Positions 8,787-16,535 of a stretch of DNA of 64,000 bases are shown piece by piece. Below the pieces are notes generated by a model that saw nothing but the letters and a program-made list of their open reading frames with translations, was not told the DNA's origin and did not search any database. The first letter of the stretch is position 1. Each line of letters starts with the position of its first letter. The position numbers and the translations under genes are program-made. The DNA is from Verticiella alkaliphila (GTDB lineage: Bacteria > Pseudomonadota > Gammaproteobacteria > Burkholderiales > Burkholderiaceae_B), in the NCBI RefSeq assembly GCF_018904615.1, contig NZ_JADCNH010000007.1, positions 62,001 through 126,000 on the forward strand, given 5' to 3'.

Positions 8787-10934
8787 ATGTCCTCCATCAA
8801 AACCCTCAAACTTCGCATCGAAGGCATGGATTGCGGCAGCTGCGCCGTCAAGATCGAGAACGCGCTGAAGCGAATCCCTGGGGTGAGCGATATCCAGGTC
8901 AGCTACGCGCAGGAGAGCCTGGCCGTGTCGCTCGACGAGGATCGCAGCACGCGTCAGGCGATCGAGTCCCAGATCCGGGCGCTGGGTTTCACCCCGGTAG
9001 GCCCGGCCGATGCCGGTGGGGCTTCGGCAGCGGCGAGCGCGGAACGGCGCTCTATCTGGCTGGGCAAGAAGGCGCAACTGGTGCTGATGACGGGTCTGGT
9101 CTTCGCGGTGGCCTTCCTCGCCGCGTGGATCTGGCCGCAGGCCGAGCGCTGGCTGTACTCGGCGGCAGCGCTGGTCAGCGTGTTCCCCGTGATGCGGCGT
9201 GCCTGGGCCAGTGCGCGCACGGGCACGCCGTTCAGCATCGAGACGCTGATGTCGGTGGCTGCCCTCGGCGCGCTCGTGATCGGCGCAGCCGAAGAGGCTG
9301 CCGTCGTGATCTTCCTGTTCGCCGTGGGCGAGCTCTTGGAAACGGTGGCCGCCGGGCGCGCACGCTCGGCGATCAAGGCCTTGATGGACGTGACGCCCCG
9401 ACAGGCCCTGCGTGAGCAGGACGGCCATCTGCAGACCGTGCCGGTCGAGCAATTGGCGATCGGGGACGTGGCCATCGTGCGGCCCGGGGACCGGATTCCT
9501 TCGGACGGCGTCGTTCTGGAAGGCGAGTCCGACGTCAACGAGGCGCCGATCACGGGCGAGTCGGTGCCGGTGCCCAAGGGCGGGGGCGCCACCCTCTACG
9601 CGGGCAGCATCAACGGCAACGGCGAGCTGCGCATGTCGATCTCCCGCCCGGCGTCGGACAACACGATCGCGCGCATCATCCACATGGTGGAGGAGGCGCA
9701 GGAGACCAAGGCGCCGCTCGCACGGTTCATCGACCGGTTCAGCCGCGTGTACACGCCCTTGGCCATGGTGCTGGCCCTGCTCATCGCGGTCGTGCCGCCC
9801 TTGCTGGCGGGGGCGGACTGGATGACCTGGATCTACCGGGGTCTGGCCACCCTGCTGATCGCCTGCCCGTGCGCCCTGGTCATCTCCACGCCGGCGGCGA
9901 TTGCGTCCGGTCTCGCTTCTGGCGCCCGCCGAGGCCTGCTGATCAAGGGCGGCGCGGCGCTCGAGACGCTGGGCAAGGTCAAGACGGTGGCATTCGACAA
10001 GACGGGCACGCTCACGGAAGGCCGGCCGCGCGTGACCGACGTCGTCGCGCTGCTGGACGACGAGAGCGTGGTGCTGGCTCAGGCCGCGGCCGTCGAGCGC
10101 AAGACCAGCCACCCGCTGGGCGCTGCCATTGTCGAGGAAGCCCAGCGGCGCGCGTTGACGCTGCCCGACAGCTATGGGGCGGCGTTGACCCTGCCGGGCA
10201 AGGCCGTCACCGCCCGGCTGAAGTCCGGTTTCGTCACGGTGGGATCGCCACGGCATGCCGCCGAGGCCGCTACCGTGTCCGAGGACTTGCAACTCACCAT
10301 CCGCACGCTGGAGGCCGCCGGCAAGACGGTAGTCGTCGTCCTGGCTGGCAAAGTCGTGGCCGGGCTCATCGCCTTGCGCGACGAGCCCAGACCGGATGCC
10401 GCCGAGGCTGTGCGGCGTCTGCACGCCATGGGCGTGGGGGCGGTCATGCTGACGGGAGACAATCAGCGCACAGGCGACGCGATTGGTCAGGCCCTCGGCG
10501 TGGCCGTGCAGGCCGAACTGCTGCCCGAGGCCAAGCTTGCCGCCATCGAGGCACTCAAGCACAAGGGCGAGGTCGCCATGGTGGGCGACGGCATCAACGA
10601 TGCCCCCGCGCTGGCCACCGCGTCGGTCGGCGTGGCCATGGGCGGCGGCACGGACGTGGCGCTCGAGACTGCCGATGCCGCGCTGCTCAGGAACCGGGTG
10701 TCAGGCGTCGCCGACATCATCGACCTCTCCCGGGTGACGCTGGCCAACATCTGGCAGAACATCGCGCTGGCACTCGGGCTGAAAGCCGTGTTCCTGCTGA
10801 CCACCGTGTTTGGCATCACGACGCTATGGATGGCGATTCTGGCCGATACAGGGGCCACGGTGCTCGTGACCGCCAACGCGCTGCGCCTGCTGCGTTACCG
10901 AGGCCCGCAGGCATCGCACAAGGTGGAGCCATGA
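8787..10934 (+). CDS. zntA: Zn/Cd/Pb-exporting P1B-type ATPase (ZntA/CadA type)
   Basis: This 715-residue inner-membrane ATPase pumps Zn(II), Cd(II) or Pb(II) out of the cytoplasm. Seen in order: an N-terminal metal-binding domain with GMDCGSC (13-19), membrane helices, the actuator motif TGES (256-259), the metal-site CPC (360-362), the phosphorylated Asp404 in DKTGT, the hinge GDGINDAP, and the C-terminal Lys and Asp typical of ZntA (in LGLKAVF and ADTGATVL). These last residues separate the Zn/Cd/Pb class from copper ATPases. It is the first gene of a three-gene operon; its stop overlaps the next start (ATGA). Confidence 0.95.
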   Translation: MSSIKTLKLRIEGMDCGSCAVKIENALKRIPGVSDIQVSYAQESLAVSLDEDRSTRQAIESQIRALGFTPVGPADAGGASAAASAERRSIWLGKKAQLVLMTGLVFAVAFLAAWIWPQAERWLYSAAALVSVFPVMRRAWASARTGTPFSIETLMSVAALGALVIGAAEEAAVVIFLFAVGELLETVAAGRARSAIKALMDVTPRQALREQDGHLQTVPVEQLAIGDVAIVRPGDRIPSDGVVLEGESDVNEAPITGESVPVPKGGGATLYAGSINGNGELRMSISRPASDNTIARIIHMVEEAQETKAPLARFIDRFSRVYTPLAMVLALLIAVVPPLLAGADWMTWIYRGLATLLIACPCALVISTPAAIASGLASGARRGLLIKGGAALETLGKVKTVAFDKTGTLTEGRPRVTDVVALLDDESVVLAQAAAVERKTSHPLGAAIVEEAQRRALTLPDSYGAALTLPGKAVTARLKSGFVTVGSPRHAAEAATVSEDLQLTIRTLEAAGKTVVVVLAGKVVAGLIALRDEPRPDAAEAVRRLHAMGVGAVMLTGDNQRTGDAIGQALGVAVQAELLPEAKLAAIEALKHKGEVAMVGDGINDAPALATASVGVAMGGGTDVALETADAALLRNRVSGVADIIDLSRVTLANIWQNIALALGLKAVFLLTTVFGITTLWMAILADTGATVLVTANALRLLRYRGPQASHKVEP

Positions 10935-11353
10935 GCGAGCGTGCCGCATGGTGGTGGTTGGCTGGCGGATGGGCCGTGGCGCTGATGGCTACCACTGGCG
11001 CGGTCCTCGTCGGTGAGATCCTGGGGCAGACCCCATGCTCGCTCTGCTGGTATCAACGGATCTTCATGTTTCCGCTCGTCTGGATACTCGGCGTGGCGAG
11101 CTACCGGTCGGACTTTGCCGTGTGGCGCTATGCCCTGCCGCTCGCTGTCGTCGGTGGCGGATTCGCGGTCTATCACAGCCTCCTGTACTGGCGGTGGATC
11201 GAGCCTGCCATCGTGCCCTGCTCCGCCGAGGCTTCATGCTCAGGGGCCAACATGCTGATGTTCGGCATCGTGCCGCTGCCGGGGCTGTCTGCCGCTGCCT
11301 TTCTTATCGTCGTGCTCTCCCTGACCTTCGTTCGCAGGTACACCCGCTCATGA
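10931..11353 (+). CDS. DsbB-like disulfide oxidoreductase
   Basis: This 140-residue membrane protein of the DsbB/BdbC type passes electrons from a periplasmic thiol oxidase to quinones. It has four hydrophobic helices, the first redox pair in PCSLCWYQRI (about residues 37-40) and a second periplasmic cysteine pair in VPCSAEASCSG. The start overlaps the ATPase stop (ATGA), and its stop overlaps the DsbA-like gene in the same way, so the three proteins are made together. The size and CSLC motif fit the short BdbC-like branch rather than housekeeping DsbB. Confidence 0.88.
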   Translation: MSERAAWWWLAGGWAVALMATTGAVLVGEILGQTPCSLCWYQRIFMFPLVWILGVASYRSDFAVWRYALPLAVVGGGFAVYHSLLYWRWIEPAIVPCSAEASCSGANMLMFGIVPLPGLSAAAFLIVVLSLTFVRRYTRS

Positions 11354-12012
11354 ATCGTCGTTCCCTGGTTCTGGTCGTCGGCGCCGTTGCCGTGGCCGCG
11401 CTGGCCGTTGCTGCCGTTCTCTCCTCCAGAAATGCGTCGCTCACGTCCCCGGTCGCACCGGCCGCTGCGGATGCCCGCGGCGCCGCGCAGGCACTGGTGC
11501 GCTTCCATTCACCGGTGCTGGGGCGCATGGATGCGCCGGTCACCATCGTGGAGTTCTTCGATCCGTCCTGCGAGGGGTGTCGCGCGTTCCACCCCCACGT
11601 CAAGGCGCTCCTGGAGCGCTACCCGCAGGACGTGCGCGTGGTGATGCGCTATGTGTTGTTCCACAAGGGATCGGAGGAGACGGTGCGTCTGCTGGAGGCC
11701 GCGCGTCGTCAGAATCTCTTCGCGCCGGTGCTGGACGCAATTCTCGCGGCGCAGCCGGATTGGCACGATGACCCGGCCGTCGCGGCCGCATGGGCAGCGG
11801 CCGCGCGGGCGGGTCTTAATGAGGGGCAGGCGCGCGCCATCCTGCAAGACGAAGGCATCAGCCGGGTCATCCAGGCCGATGCGGCCGACGTCGAGCAGTT
11901 CGGCATCCGCGGCACGCCGACTTTCTACATCGATGGACAGCGCCTGGATCGACTCAGCCCGGAGGCGCTGCAGAGTGCCGTCGAATCGGCGATACGGCAG
12001 GTGTCGAGGTGA
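11350..12012 (+). CDS. DsbA-like thiol:disulfide oxidoreductase
   Basis: This 220-residue thioredoxin-fold protein is anchored or exported by an N-terminal hydrophobic segment (about residues 7-27). The active site is CEGC in FFDPSCEGCRAF, and the cis-proline loop is GTPTFYI near residue 190. A helical insertion lies between, as in DsbA/BdbD. It is the natural partner of the DsbB-like protein encoded just before it. Linking this pair to a metal ATPase suggests protection or repair of periplasmic thiols that soft metals attack; that role is inference. Confidence 0.88.
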   Translation: MNRRSLVLVVGAVAVAALAVAAVLSSRNASLTSPVAPAAADARGAAQALVRFHSPVLGRMDAPVTIVEFFDPSCEGCRAFHPHVKALLERYPQDVRVVMRYVLFHKGSEETVRLLEAARRQNLFAPVLDAILAAQPDWHDDPAVAAAWAAAARAGLNEGQARAILQDEGISRVIQADAADVEQFGIRGTPTFYIDGQRLDRLSPEALQSAVESAIRQVSR

Positions 12013-12163
12013 CTAATGTCGAACCGTTGAACGCCTGCCTGCTGCACTCCAAGTCGCGCACATTTGATAAAGGCAGACTTGGACGTCCAAGTGCACGTTC
12101 TGCTGCAAGGCAAGATGCTCGCAGCACAGGATCGGTTCGGATTCAGCAGCGGCTTCATACATG

Positions 12164-12649
12164 TCAACCAGTTCCATTCCTGTTTCCGCTTCGGCGCCAT
12201 GTGGCTCCTTCGCCACGGCTCTCAAATGCGGCGACAAGACCGATTGATGAGTCGATTCCAACCGCTATCGCACGCCAGGTGCTGGCATCGACTCGGCTGG
12301 ACACGGCCCGGACCCGCGCGGCAGGCATGCTTGCAATGTGCGATGCGTAGACCGCAATGGCGCGGGCCATCAGTCGGCCCATTGCCGGGCGGCGGACTCC
12401 CAACTGCTCAACCTCTGCAACGAGGTCGAGCGGATTGCCCTTTGTCGCGCACAGCCAGCGCACCAATTCTGCGGCTCGCCCCTGCAGCCCCTCCTCGGCC
12501 TGCGCCAGCTCGTCAGGTGTGGCGGACAGAAGGCGCCGGCAGTAAGCCGCCATGGAATGACGCAGCCAGGTCGTGATGGCAACTGGAGAGGCCCCAGGGA
12601 CGGCCCGAACGGTTTCCAGCACCGCAGCAAATGAAACGTAACTTTGCAT
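12164..12649 (-). CDS. Hypothetical protein (island gene)
   Basis: This 161-residue protein is of no family I recognise. It is mostly alpha-helical by composition (Ala, Leu, Arg and Glu-rich; segments such as DELAQAEEGLQGRAAELVRWL), with no signal peptide and no membrane helix. A purine-rich AAGAGAG lies just upstream of the ATG at 12649. It follows another orphan gene by 106 bases on the same strand and may share its transcript. Codon use is like the neighbours. It could be a small island regulator or accessory protein; it is uncertain that it is expressed. Confidence 0.5.
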   Translation of the reverse strand: MQSYVSFAAVLETVRAVPGASPVAITTWLRHSMAAYCRRLLSATPDELAQAEEGLQGRAAELVRWLCATKGNPLDLVAEVEQLGVRRPAMGRLMARAIAVYASHIASMPAARVRAVSSRVDASTWRAIAVGIDSSIGLVAAFESRGEGATWRRSGNRNGTG

Positions 12650-12755
12650 TTATCGCTCTCTTGGATCCCTGCGATTCATGGGCGCCGAAACTCGAGAATT
12701 GATCCAGGCACAGCGCCTGCCGATGCCCCGCACGCGAGGCACGAGCCGTGCACTG

Positions 12756-13073
12756 TCAATCAAGCGCTTCTGTGGAATCGCCTCGCGCGAGAACGGCAGC
12801 AAAGTTCTCGGACTCGATCGCATACCCTCTCTTCCATTCGCGGGCCAGCTCGGTCACATCAGCGAAGAGTGGCGGCATGCGAGACCGGCCAAGTTGAAAG
12901 TCACGCATCCCTTTATCGCCGGCTGCATTCAGGGCTGCATCGACGCCATTCCAATCGCCAGCCATGTGCGCGATCGCGTAGCGGCAGCGTGTGTCGAGTC
13001 CACGCACGGTGGTCTGTTTCAGGCATTCGGACGTAGATCCATGAAGGGGGGAACGTGAGTTGTGGGTATGCAT
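12756..13073 (-). CDS. Hypothetical protein (island gene)
   Basis: This 105-residue protein has no recognised family. The start at 13073 is supported by GGAG placed 8 bases upstream; a longer open frame continues upstream through the palindrome and hairpin region but lacks any start signal. The C-terminal half (DWNGVDAALNAAGDKGMRDF and onward) looks like ordinary helical coding sequence, and the first 20 residues are Ser/His-rich. It reads away from umuD, with a large palindrome 68 bases upstream of its start. Function unknown. Confidence 0.5.
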   Translation of the reverse strand: MHTHNSRSPLHGSTSECLKQTTVRGLDTRCRYAIAHMAGDWNGVDAALNAAGDKGMRDFQLGRSRMPPLFADVTELAREWKRGYAIESENFAAVLARGDSTEALD

Positions 13074-13140
13074 GTGAAGTCTCCGCTTTCGGTTGAGGGG
13101 GCGTTCGTCCGTGAGTCCAATCGGGGGGTAGGACCCCAGG

Positions 13141-13238
13141 GAACGGGCGGAGATGCGGAGCGTGCAAGGGGGAAGCTTTGTAACGGTCGGCCTGCCGGCC
13201 GTTATGAATGCCCCCTTGCACGCTCTGCGCGCCCGTTC
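13141..13238. repeat. 98-base nested imperfect palindrome
   Basis: Three pairs of matching arms are nested on one centre near 13191. The outer pair is GAACGGGCG (13141-13149) with CGCCCGTTC (13230-13238). The middle pair is GAGCGTGCAAGGGGG (13158-13172) with its exact complement (13211-13225). The inner pair is TAACGG-type arms around 13181-13203. The arms total more than 30 base pairs. It lies in the 493-base non-coding stretch between two divergent genes, which otherwise holds only GC-rich hairpins. It could be a cruciform, a processed RNA or a protein-binding site. Confidence 0.7.
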
Positions 13239-13446
13239 ACGTTCCGACCCATACCCCCGATGGACGGCATCACGGACGGACGCCACCGACGCGGCAGCTT
13301 CGGCATGCAGACATACTGAGCGGCCCGCGCGAGCGGGAGCCGCTCGATACGGCGCCGCAGGCGCCCAGCCGGCCGCAACGCGGCCCGCAAGCGCAGCGCG
13401 CAGCGACTGGCGCTCGGCGCCGGGCGCGAAGGCGTGAGGGATGGAA

Positions 13447-13522
13447 GCCCCGGCAGAGCCGGGGGCGAGACTCGCGACAGCGAGGCTCGACGCGCAGCGC
13501 GAGAGCCCGGTCCCATAGGGAC
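13447..13522 (+). repeat. Run of three hairpins upstream of umuD
   Basis: Three consecutive inverted repeats are seen: GCCCCGGC-AGA-GCCGGGGGC (13447-13466, one bulged base), GAGACTCGC-GACA-GCGAGGCTC (13467-13488, one mismatch) and GTCCC-ATA-GGGAC (13510-13522). Similar strings of hairpins are common in genomic islands of Pseudomonas and Burkholderiales. They end 37 bases before the SOS box, so they may lie upstream of the umuD promoter or act as a terminator array. No coding sequence is seen here. Confidence 0.5.
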
Positions 13523-13558
13523 ACGCCCATTCTTGATGTTCAGAAATCCTGCGGTACA

Positions 13559-13574
13559 CTGGATGAATGTACAG
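13559..13574 (+). promoter_or_regulatory. LexA (SOS) box overlapping the umuD start codon
   Basis: CTGGATGAATGTACAG fits the LexA pattern CTG-N10-CAG and agrees at 12 of 16 positions with the classical box. The umuD ATG (13567) lies inside it. LexA bound here would block early elongation or initiation, so the umuDC operon should be induced by DNA damage. Confidence 0.7.
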
Positions 13575-13998
13575 CTATCAGCCTATCGCCGTCACCGTGC
13601 CTGAGCGCAGCGTATTCCTGCGTCTGGTCGGCGACGTGCGCGCCGGATTTCCGTCGCCGGCGGCTGATTTCGCACAAGAGCGCATTGACTTAATCAAACA
13701 ACTGGTCGTGCATCCGCAGGCCACATTTTTGATGCGCGTGCGGGGCGACTCGATGCGTGAGCTAGGCATCGATGACGGTGACGTAGTGGTCGTCGACAGA
13801 GCGATCCGTCCGCGGCATGCGCACATCGTGGTTGCCATCGTAGATGGCGAGTTCACCTGCAAGCGGTTATTCCAACGGCAGGGTCGTATCAAGCTCCAGG
13901 CCGGCAATCCCACGTATCCCGATATCGTCCCGCGTGACGGCCAGACGCTCGAAGTGTGGGGCGTTGTCACGTCGTGCATTAAGCAGTTCCCAGCTTGA
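13567..13998 (+). CDS. umuD: UmuD-type translesion polymerase accessory protein
   Basis: This 143-residue LexA-fold protein, after RecA-stimulated self-cleavage, forms DNA polymerase V with UmuC. Cleavage should fall at Ala26-Gly27 (AGFPSPA); many relatives have Cys-Gly or Ala-Gly here. The catalytic serine is Ser62 in RGDSM and the general-base lysine is Lys99 in GEFTCKR, matching Ser60/Lys97 of E. coli UmuD. The length is normal. It is 12 bases ahead of umuC. The start codon sits inside an SOS box, consistent with LexA control. Confidence 0.95.
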   Translation: MYSYQPIAVTVPERSVFLRLVGDVRAGFPSPAADFAQERIDLIKQLVVHPQATFLMRVRGDSMRELGIDDGDVVVVDRAIRPRHAHIVVAIVDGEFTCKRLFQRQGRIKLQAGNPTYPDIVPRDGQTLEVWGVVTSCIKQFPA

Positions 13999-14010
13999 CC
14001 CAAGGCCACC

Positions 14011-15303
14011 ATGTACGCGCTTCTGGACGGCAATAATTTCTACGTCGCAGCCGAGGTCGCATTTCGCCCGTCGCTCGCGGGCAAACCGGTTGTTGTCCTG
14101 TCCAACAACGATGGTTGCGTGATTTCCCGTTCGAATGAAGCCCGTGCGCTCGGCATCAAAATGGGCGCGCCCTGGTTCAGGGTGAGTCACCTGGCTGACT
14201 CGGCCGGATTGGTAGCGCTTTCAGCCAATTTTGCCCTGTACGGAGACATCAGCGACCGCATGATGTCGCTTGCCGCAGGCTTGGGCCCTACGCAGGAGAT
14301 CTACTCGATCGACGAGTGTTTCATCGGTCTTGACGGCATGCGAGGCGATTTGGTCGAGCGCGCACGCAAGATCCGAGGGCGCATCTTGCAATGGATCGGC
14401 GTGCCCTGCTGCATCGGGATCGCACCGACGAAGACTCTGGCCAAACTCTCGAACCACGTTGCGAAGCGAGCTGAACGCAAGCCAGGCAGCTACCCTGCTC
14501 ACCTGTCCCAAGTCTGCAACTTGGGAGCGATGCCCAAAAGTGATGTCGACGAGCTCATGCAGGCCACGGCAGTCGGCGAAGTCTGGGGCGTAGGAAGCCG
14601 CATCGGAGCCCAGCTCCAGCTAGCCGGCGTCCAGACAGTGCACGACCTGGTGCGGTACGACACGGGCACGCTCAGATCGCGCTGGGGTGTTGTGCTCGAA
14701 CGGACTCAGCGCGAGCTGCAAGGCGTACCGTGCATCGAGCTCGATGAAAGCCCTGCGCCGCGCAAAGAAATCGCGAGCACGCGTAGCTTCGGGCGGCCCA
14801 TCACGTCGATCGAGCCGCTCATCGAAGCCGTGACGGCGTTTGCCACGACGGCAGCTGTGAAGCTGCGCGGCCAAGCCAGTGTGGCCAGCCAGGTCCTGGT
14901 CTTTGCACGGACCAGCCCTTTCCGAGAAGGTCCCCGCTTCTCGCGCAGTTGCGTCGTGCCGGTACGGCCAACGCGTGACACGCGGCACCTGGTGGCCGCA
15001 GCGATCGCCGGCGTGCGAAAGATATATGCGCCCGGCTATGCGCTAGCAAAAGCGGGCGTGATGCTGCTGGACCTGCAGCCCGACGACCTCGTCCAGGGCG
15101 AGCTCGGCCTGGACGAGCCGCACGAGGATCAGACGCAGCTGATGACCGCCCTGGACGCTATCAACCAGCGCTATGGTCGCGGGGCGATCGGCATTGCGAG
15201 TGCAGGACCTGCGGGTGCGACCAAACACTGGCAAATGCGCCAGGAGCGCAAGACCCCTGCGTACACGACCAATTGGGCAGAGCTACCCATCGTGCGCGCG
15301 TGA
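14011..15303 (+). CDS. umuC: UmuC-type Y-family DNA polymerase (Pol V catalytic subunit)
   Basis: This 430-residue error-prone polymerase copies past DNA lesions. The N-terminal palm carries LLDGNNFYV (first catalytic Asp near residue 5) and SIDECFIGL (Asp-Glu pair near residue 101). An HhH thumb follows (VGSRIGAQLQLAGVQTVHDL), then the little-finger domain (about 240-345) and a UmuC-specific C-terminal domain. The length matches E. coli UmuC (422). It is cotranscribed with umuD. A mobile-element copy would raise mutation rates in the host under damage. Confidence 0.95.
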   Translation: MYALLDGNNFYVAAEVAFRPSLAGKPVVVLSNNDGCVISRSNEARALGIKMGAPWFRVSHLADSAGLVALSANFALYGDISDRMMSLAAGLGPTQEIYSIDECFIGLDGMRGDLVERARKIRGRILQWIGVPCCIGIAPTKTLAKLSNHVAKRAERKPGSYPAHLSQVCNLGAMPKSDVDELMQATAVGEVWGVGSRIGAQLQLAGVQTVHDLVRYDTGTLRSRWGVVLERTQRELQGVPCIELDESPAPRKEIASTRSFGRPITSIEPLIEAVTAFATTAAVKLRGQASVASQVLVFARTSPFREGPRFSRSCVVPVRPTRDTRHLVAAAIAGVRKIYAPGYALAKAGVMLLDLQPDDLVQGELGLDEPHEDQTQLMTALDAINQRYGRGAIGIASAGPAGATKHWQMRQERKTPAYTTNWAELPIVRA

Positions 15304-15313
15304 GGCGACATAC

Positions 15314-15346
15314 GCCGTTAGGCGCCCGGATGGGGCGCCTAACGGC
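15314..15346. terminator. Hairpin between convergent umuC and methylase-like gene
   Basis: A perfect 14-base-pair stem (GCCGTTAGGCGCCC at 15314-15327 with its complement at 15333-15346) and a 5-base loop fill the gap between two convergent genes. This is the position of a shared terminator. There is no T-tract on either side, so termination is likely but not certain. Confidence 0.55.
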
Positions 15347-16222
15347 TTAGAAGAGCATCATCTGCCCTGCCCTCGCTGGCTCGACCAGGACGGCTTCCGG
15401 CTGAGCAGGCACCGCAGCTACGGCAGGTGCAGGACCAGCCTCCTTGCGTGTCTGGATGTCAGTGCTCGAGATCACATCAAGCATCTGGTCAGCCATGCGG
15501 CGCAACCGCAGGCGTTCGCTCCAGCCGTTGGCAATGTGCGCCACCGTGTACCAGTGATCCCATTCGGCCAATGTCAGCGCATTGCCGTGGACCACCACAG
15601 CCGGGATACCCAGCAGCGTGAACTGGATGTAAGCCATGTGCACGCAACGCAAGTCGACGTCGATCGCCGACACGTGCATGCAATCCCAGTAATCAACGCC
15701 GACATCGCGGATGGCCTGCGCCGCGGCCACTACCATGCCACCGGCGCCGACAGCCGGCTCGTGCACCCGTACGAAGCCCCGCTGCGCGACCGTGGCCGCC
15801 AGATCCTCGCGGCTGCCCATGATCATGCCGGCCATCAGCCGCGAAACGCAGTACGGGGTGAAGAACTGCCCCGTTTCCGCGTTGCCCAGGTCCAGCATCA
15901 TGTAGGTTGCGCCGAGCACGTCGGCAAAATCACCGTGTTCCACCAAGGTCTGGAACTCGAGCTGCAGGTGCGCGAATGCCTGCACAAGCAGATCGAGCTC
16001 GTCGCGCTCATACCTACCCACAACTTCGAGATATCGCGTCTCTCGCGCTTCAGCGCGCGACAAGTCGAGCTTGGCCAGGGCGATCGCGCAGATCTCGATC
16101 CAATCGCGCCAGACGCGATCGACACCGAAGCGCCGCGCCACGCGCTGGATGATCTTCACGATCTCCTGCTGATGGTTGCTCGAATTTTGGATGTGACGAC
16201 GCTGCTGTGCTTTGCTTGCCAT
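15347..16222 (-). CDS. N-6 DNA methylase-like protein lacking the catalytic NPPF motif
   Basis: This 291-residue protein resembles the methylase core of type I HsdM subunits. Seen: GQFFTPYCVSRLMAGM (the FTP..V..LM block) and the SAM-binding motif I in EPAVGAGGMVVAAAQAI. The expected NPPF/NPPY catalytic tetrapeptide is absent downstream; the corresponding stretch is GNALTLAEWDHWYTVAH. It may bind SAM or DNA without methylating adenine, or use another motif. The start at 16222 is set by GGAG eight bases upstream. A structured RNA leader ends 44 bases before the ATG, in the same style as radC. Confidence 0.75.
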   Translation of the reverse strand: MASKAQQRRHIQNSSNHQQEIVKIIQRVARRFGVDRVWRDWIEICAIALAKLDLSRAEARETRYLEVVGRYERDELDLLVQAFAHLQLEFQTLVEHGDFADVLGATYMMLDLGNAETGQFFTPYCVSRLMAGMIMGSREDLAATVAQRGFVRVHEPAVGAGGMVVAAAQAIRDVGVDYWDCMHVSAIDVDLRCVHMAYIQFTLLGIPAVVVHGNALTLAEWDHWYTVAHIANGWSERLRLRRMADQMLDVISSTDIQTRKEAGPAPAVAAVPAQPEAVLVEPARAGQMMLF

Positions 16223-16265
16223 GTGTATCTCCGGTTGCCAGGGCGGGAATGCCCGGAACCCGAGA

Positions 16266-16360
16266 TCACGGCGCAGCGCAGCGCTCAAGTGGCGTAGCTG
16301 GCGAAGGCCACAAGTGCCGCTCGCGGCGGCACGCAGCACTTGAACGCGAGAACGCCGTGA
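16266..16360 (-). ncRNA. radC-type structured 5' leader RNA upstream of the methylase-like gene
   Basis: This 95-base element, read on the minus strand, is closed by an 8-base-pair stem (TCACGGCG with CGCCGTGA) and has an inner stem TCAAGTG/CACTTGA. A second element with the same layout lies upstream of radC, with different bases but preserved pairing in the closing stem. It ends 44 bases before the start codon. The layout matches the radC RNA motif known from leaders of mobile-element DNA-handling genes; that name is my inference. Confidence 0.7.
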
Positions 16361-16465
16361 CACAATGACCGGGCAGCAGGACCGCCCAACAGTGCTACGG
16401 CTTTCATGGGTGCGGCTCAAGATCACCTGCCTTCGTTGAGCGGAGTGGAGCGAAGGCAGAGCGAG

Positions 16466-16510
16466 CACGCCGGCGCTGCCGGCGTGATGCGTGCCGGGAA
16501 CCCCGGCACG
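16466..16510. repeat. Two perfect hairpins between radC and the methylase-like gene leader
   Basis: CACGCCGGC-GCT-GCCGGCGTG (16466-16486) and CGTGCCGGG-AAC-CCCGGCACG (16490-16510) are adjacent 9-base-pair stems with 3-base loops, just downstream of the radC stop (16536, minus strand). They may end radC transcription or be part of a longer structured RNA. No T-tract is present. No coding sequence is seen in 16223-16535 apart from this and the leader RNA. Confidence 0.55.
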
Positions 16511-16535
16511 CGGCGGCCGCAGCCGCCCGTATGGC

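Noticed and set aside
9869-10930. Upstream extension of the DsbB-like frame through the ATPase gene
   Set aside because: Arg/Gly-rich out-of-frame reading; the true start is the ATG at 10931 that overlaps the ATPase stop.
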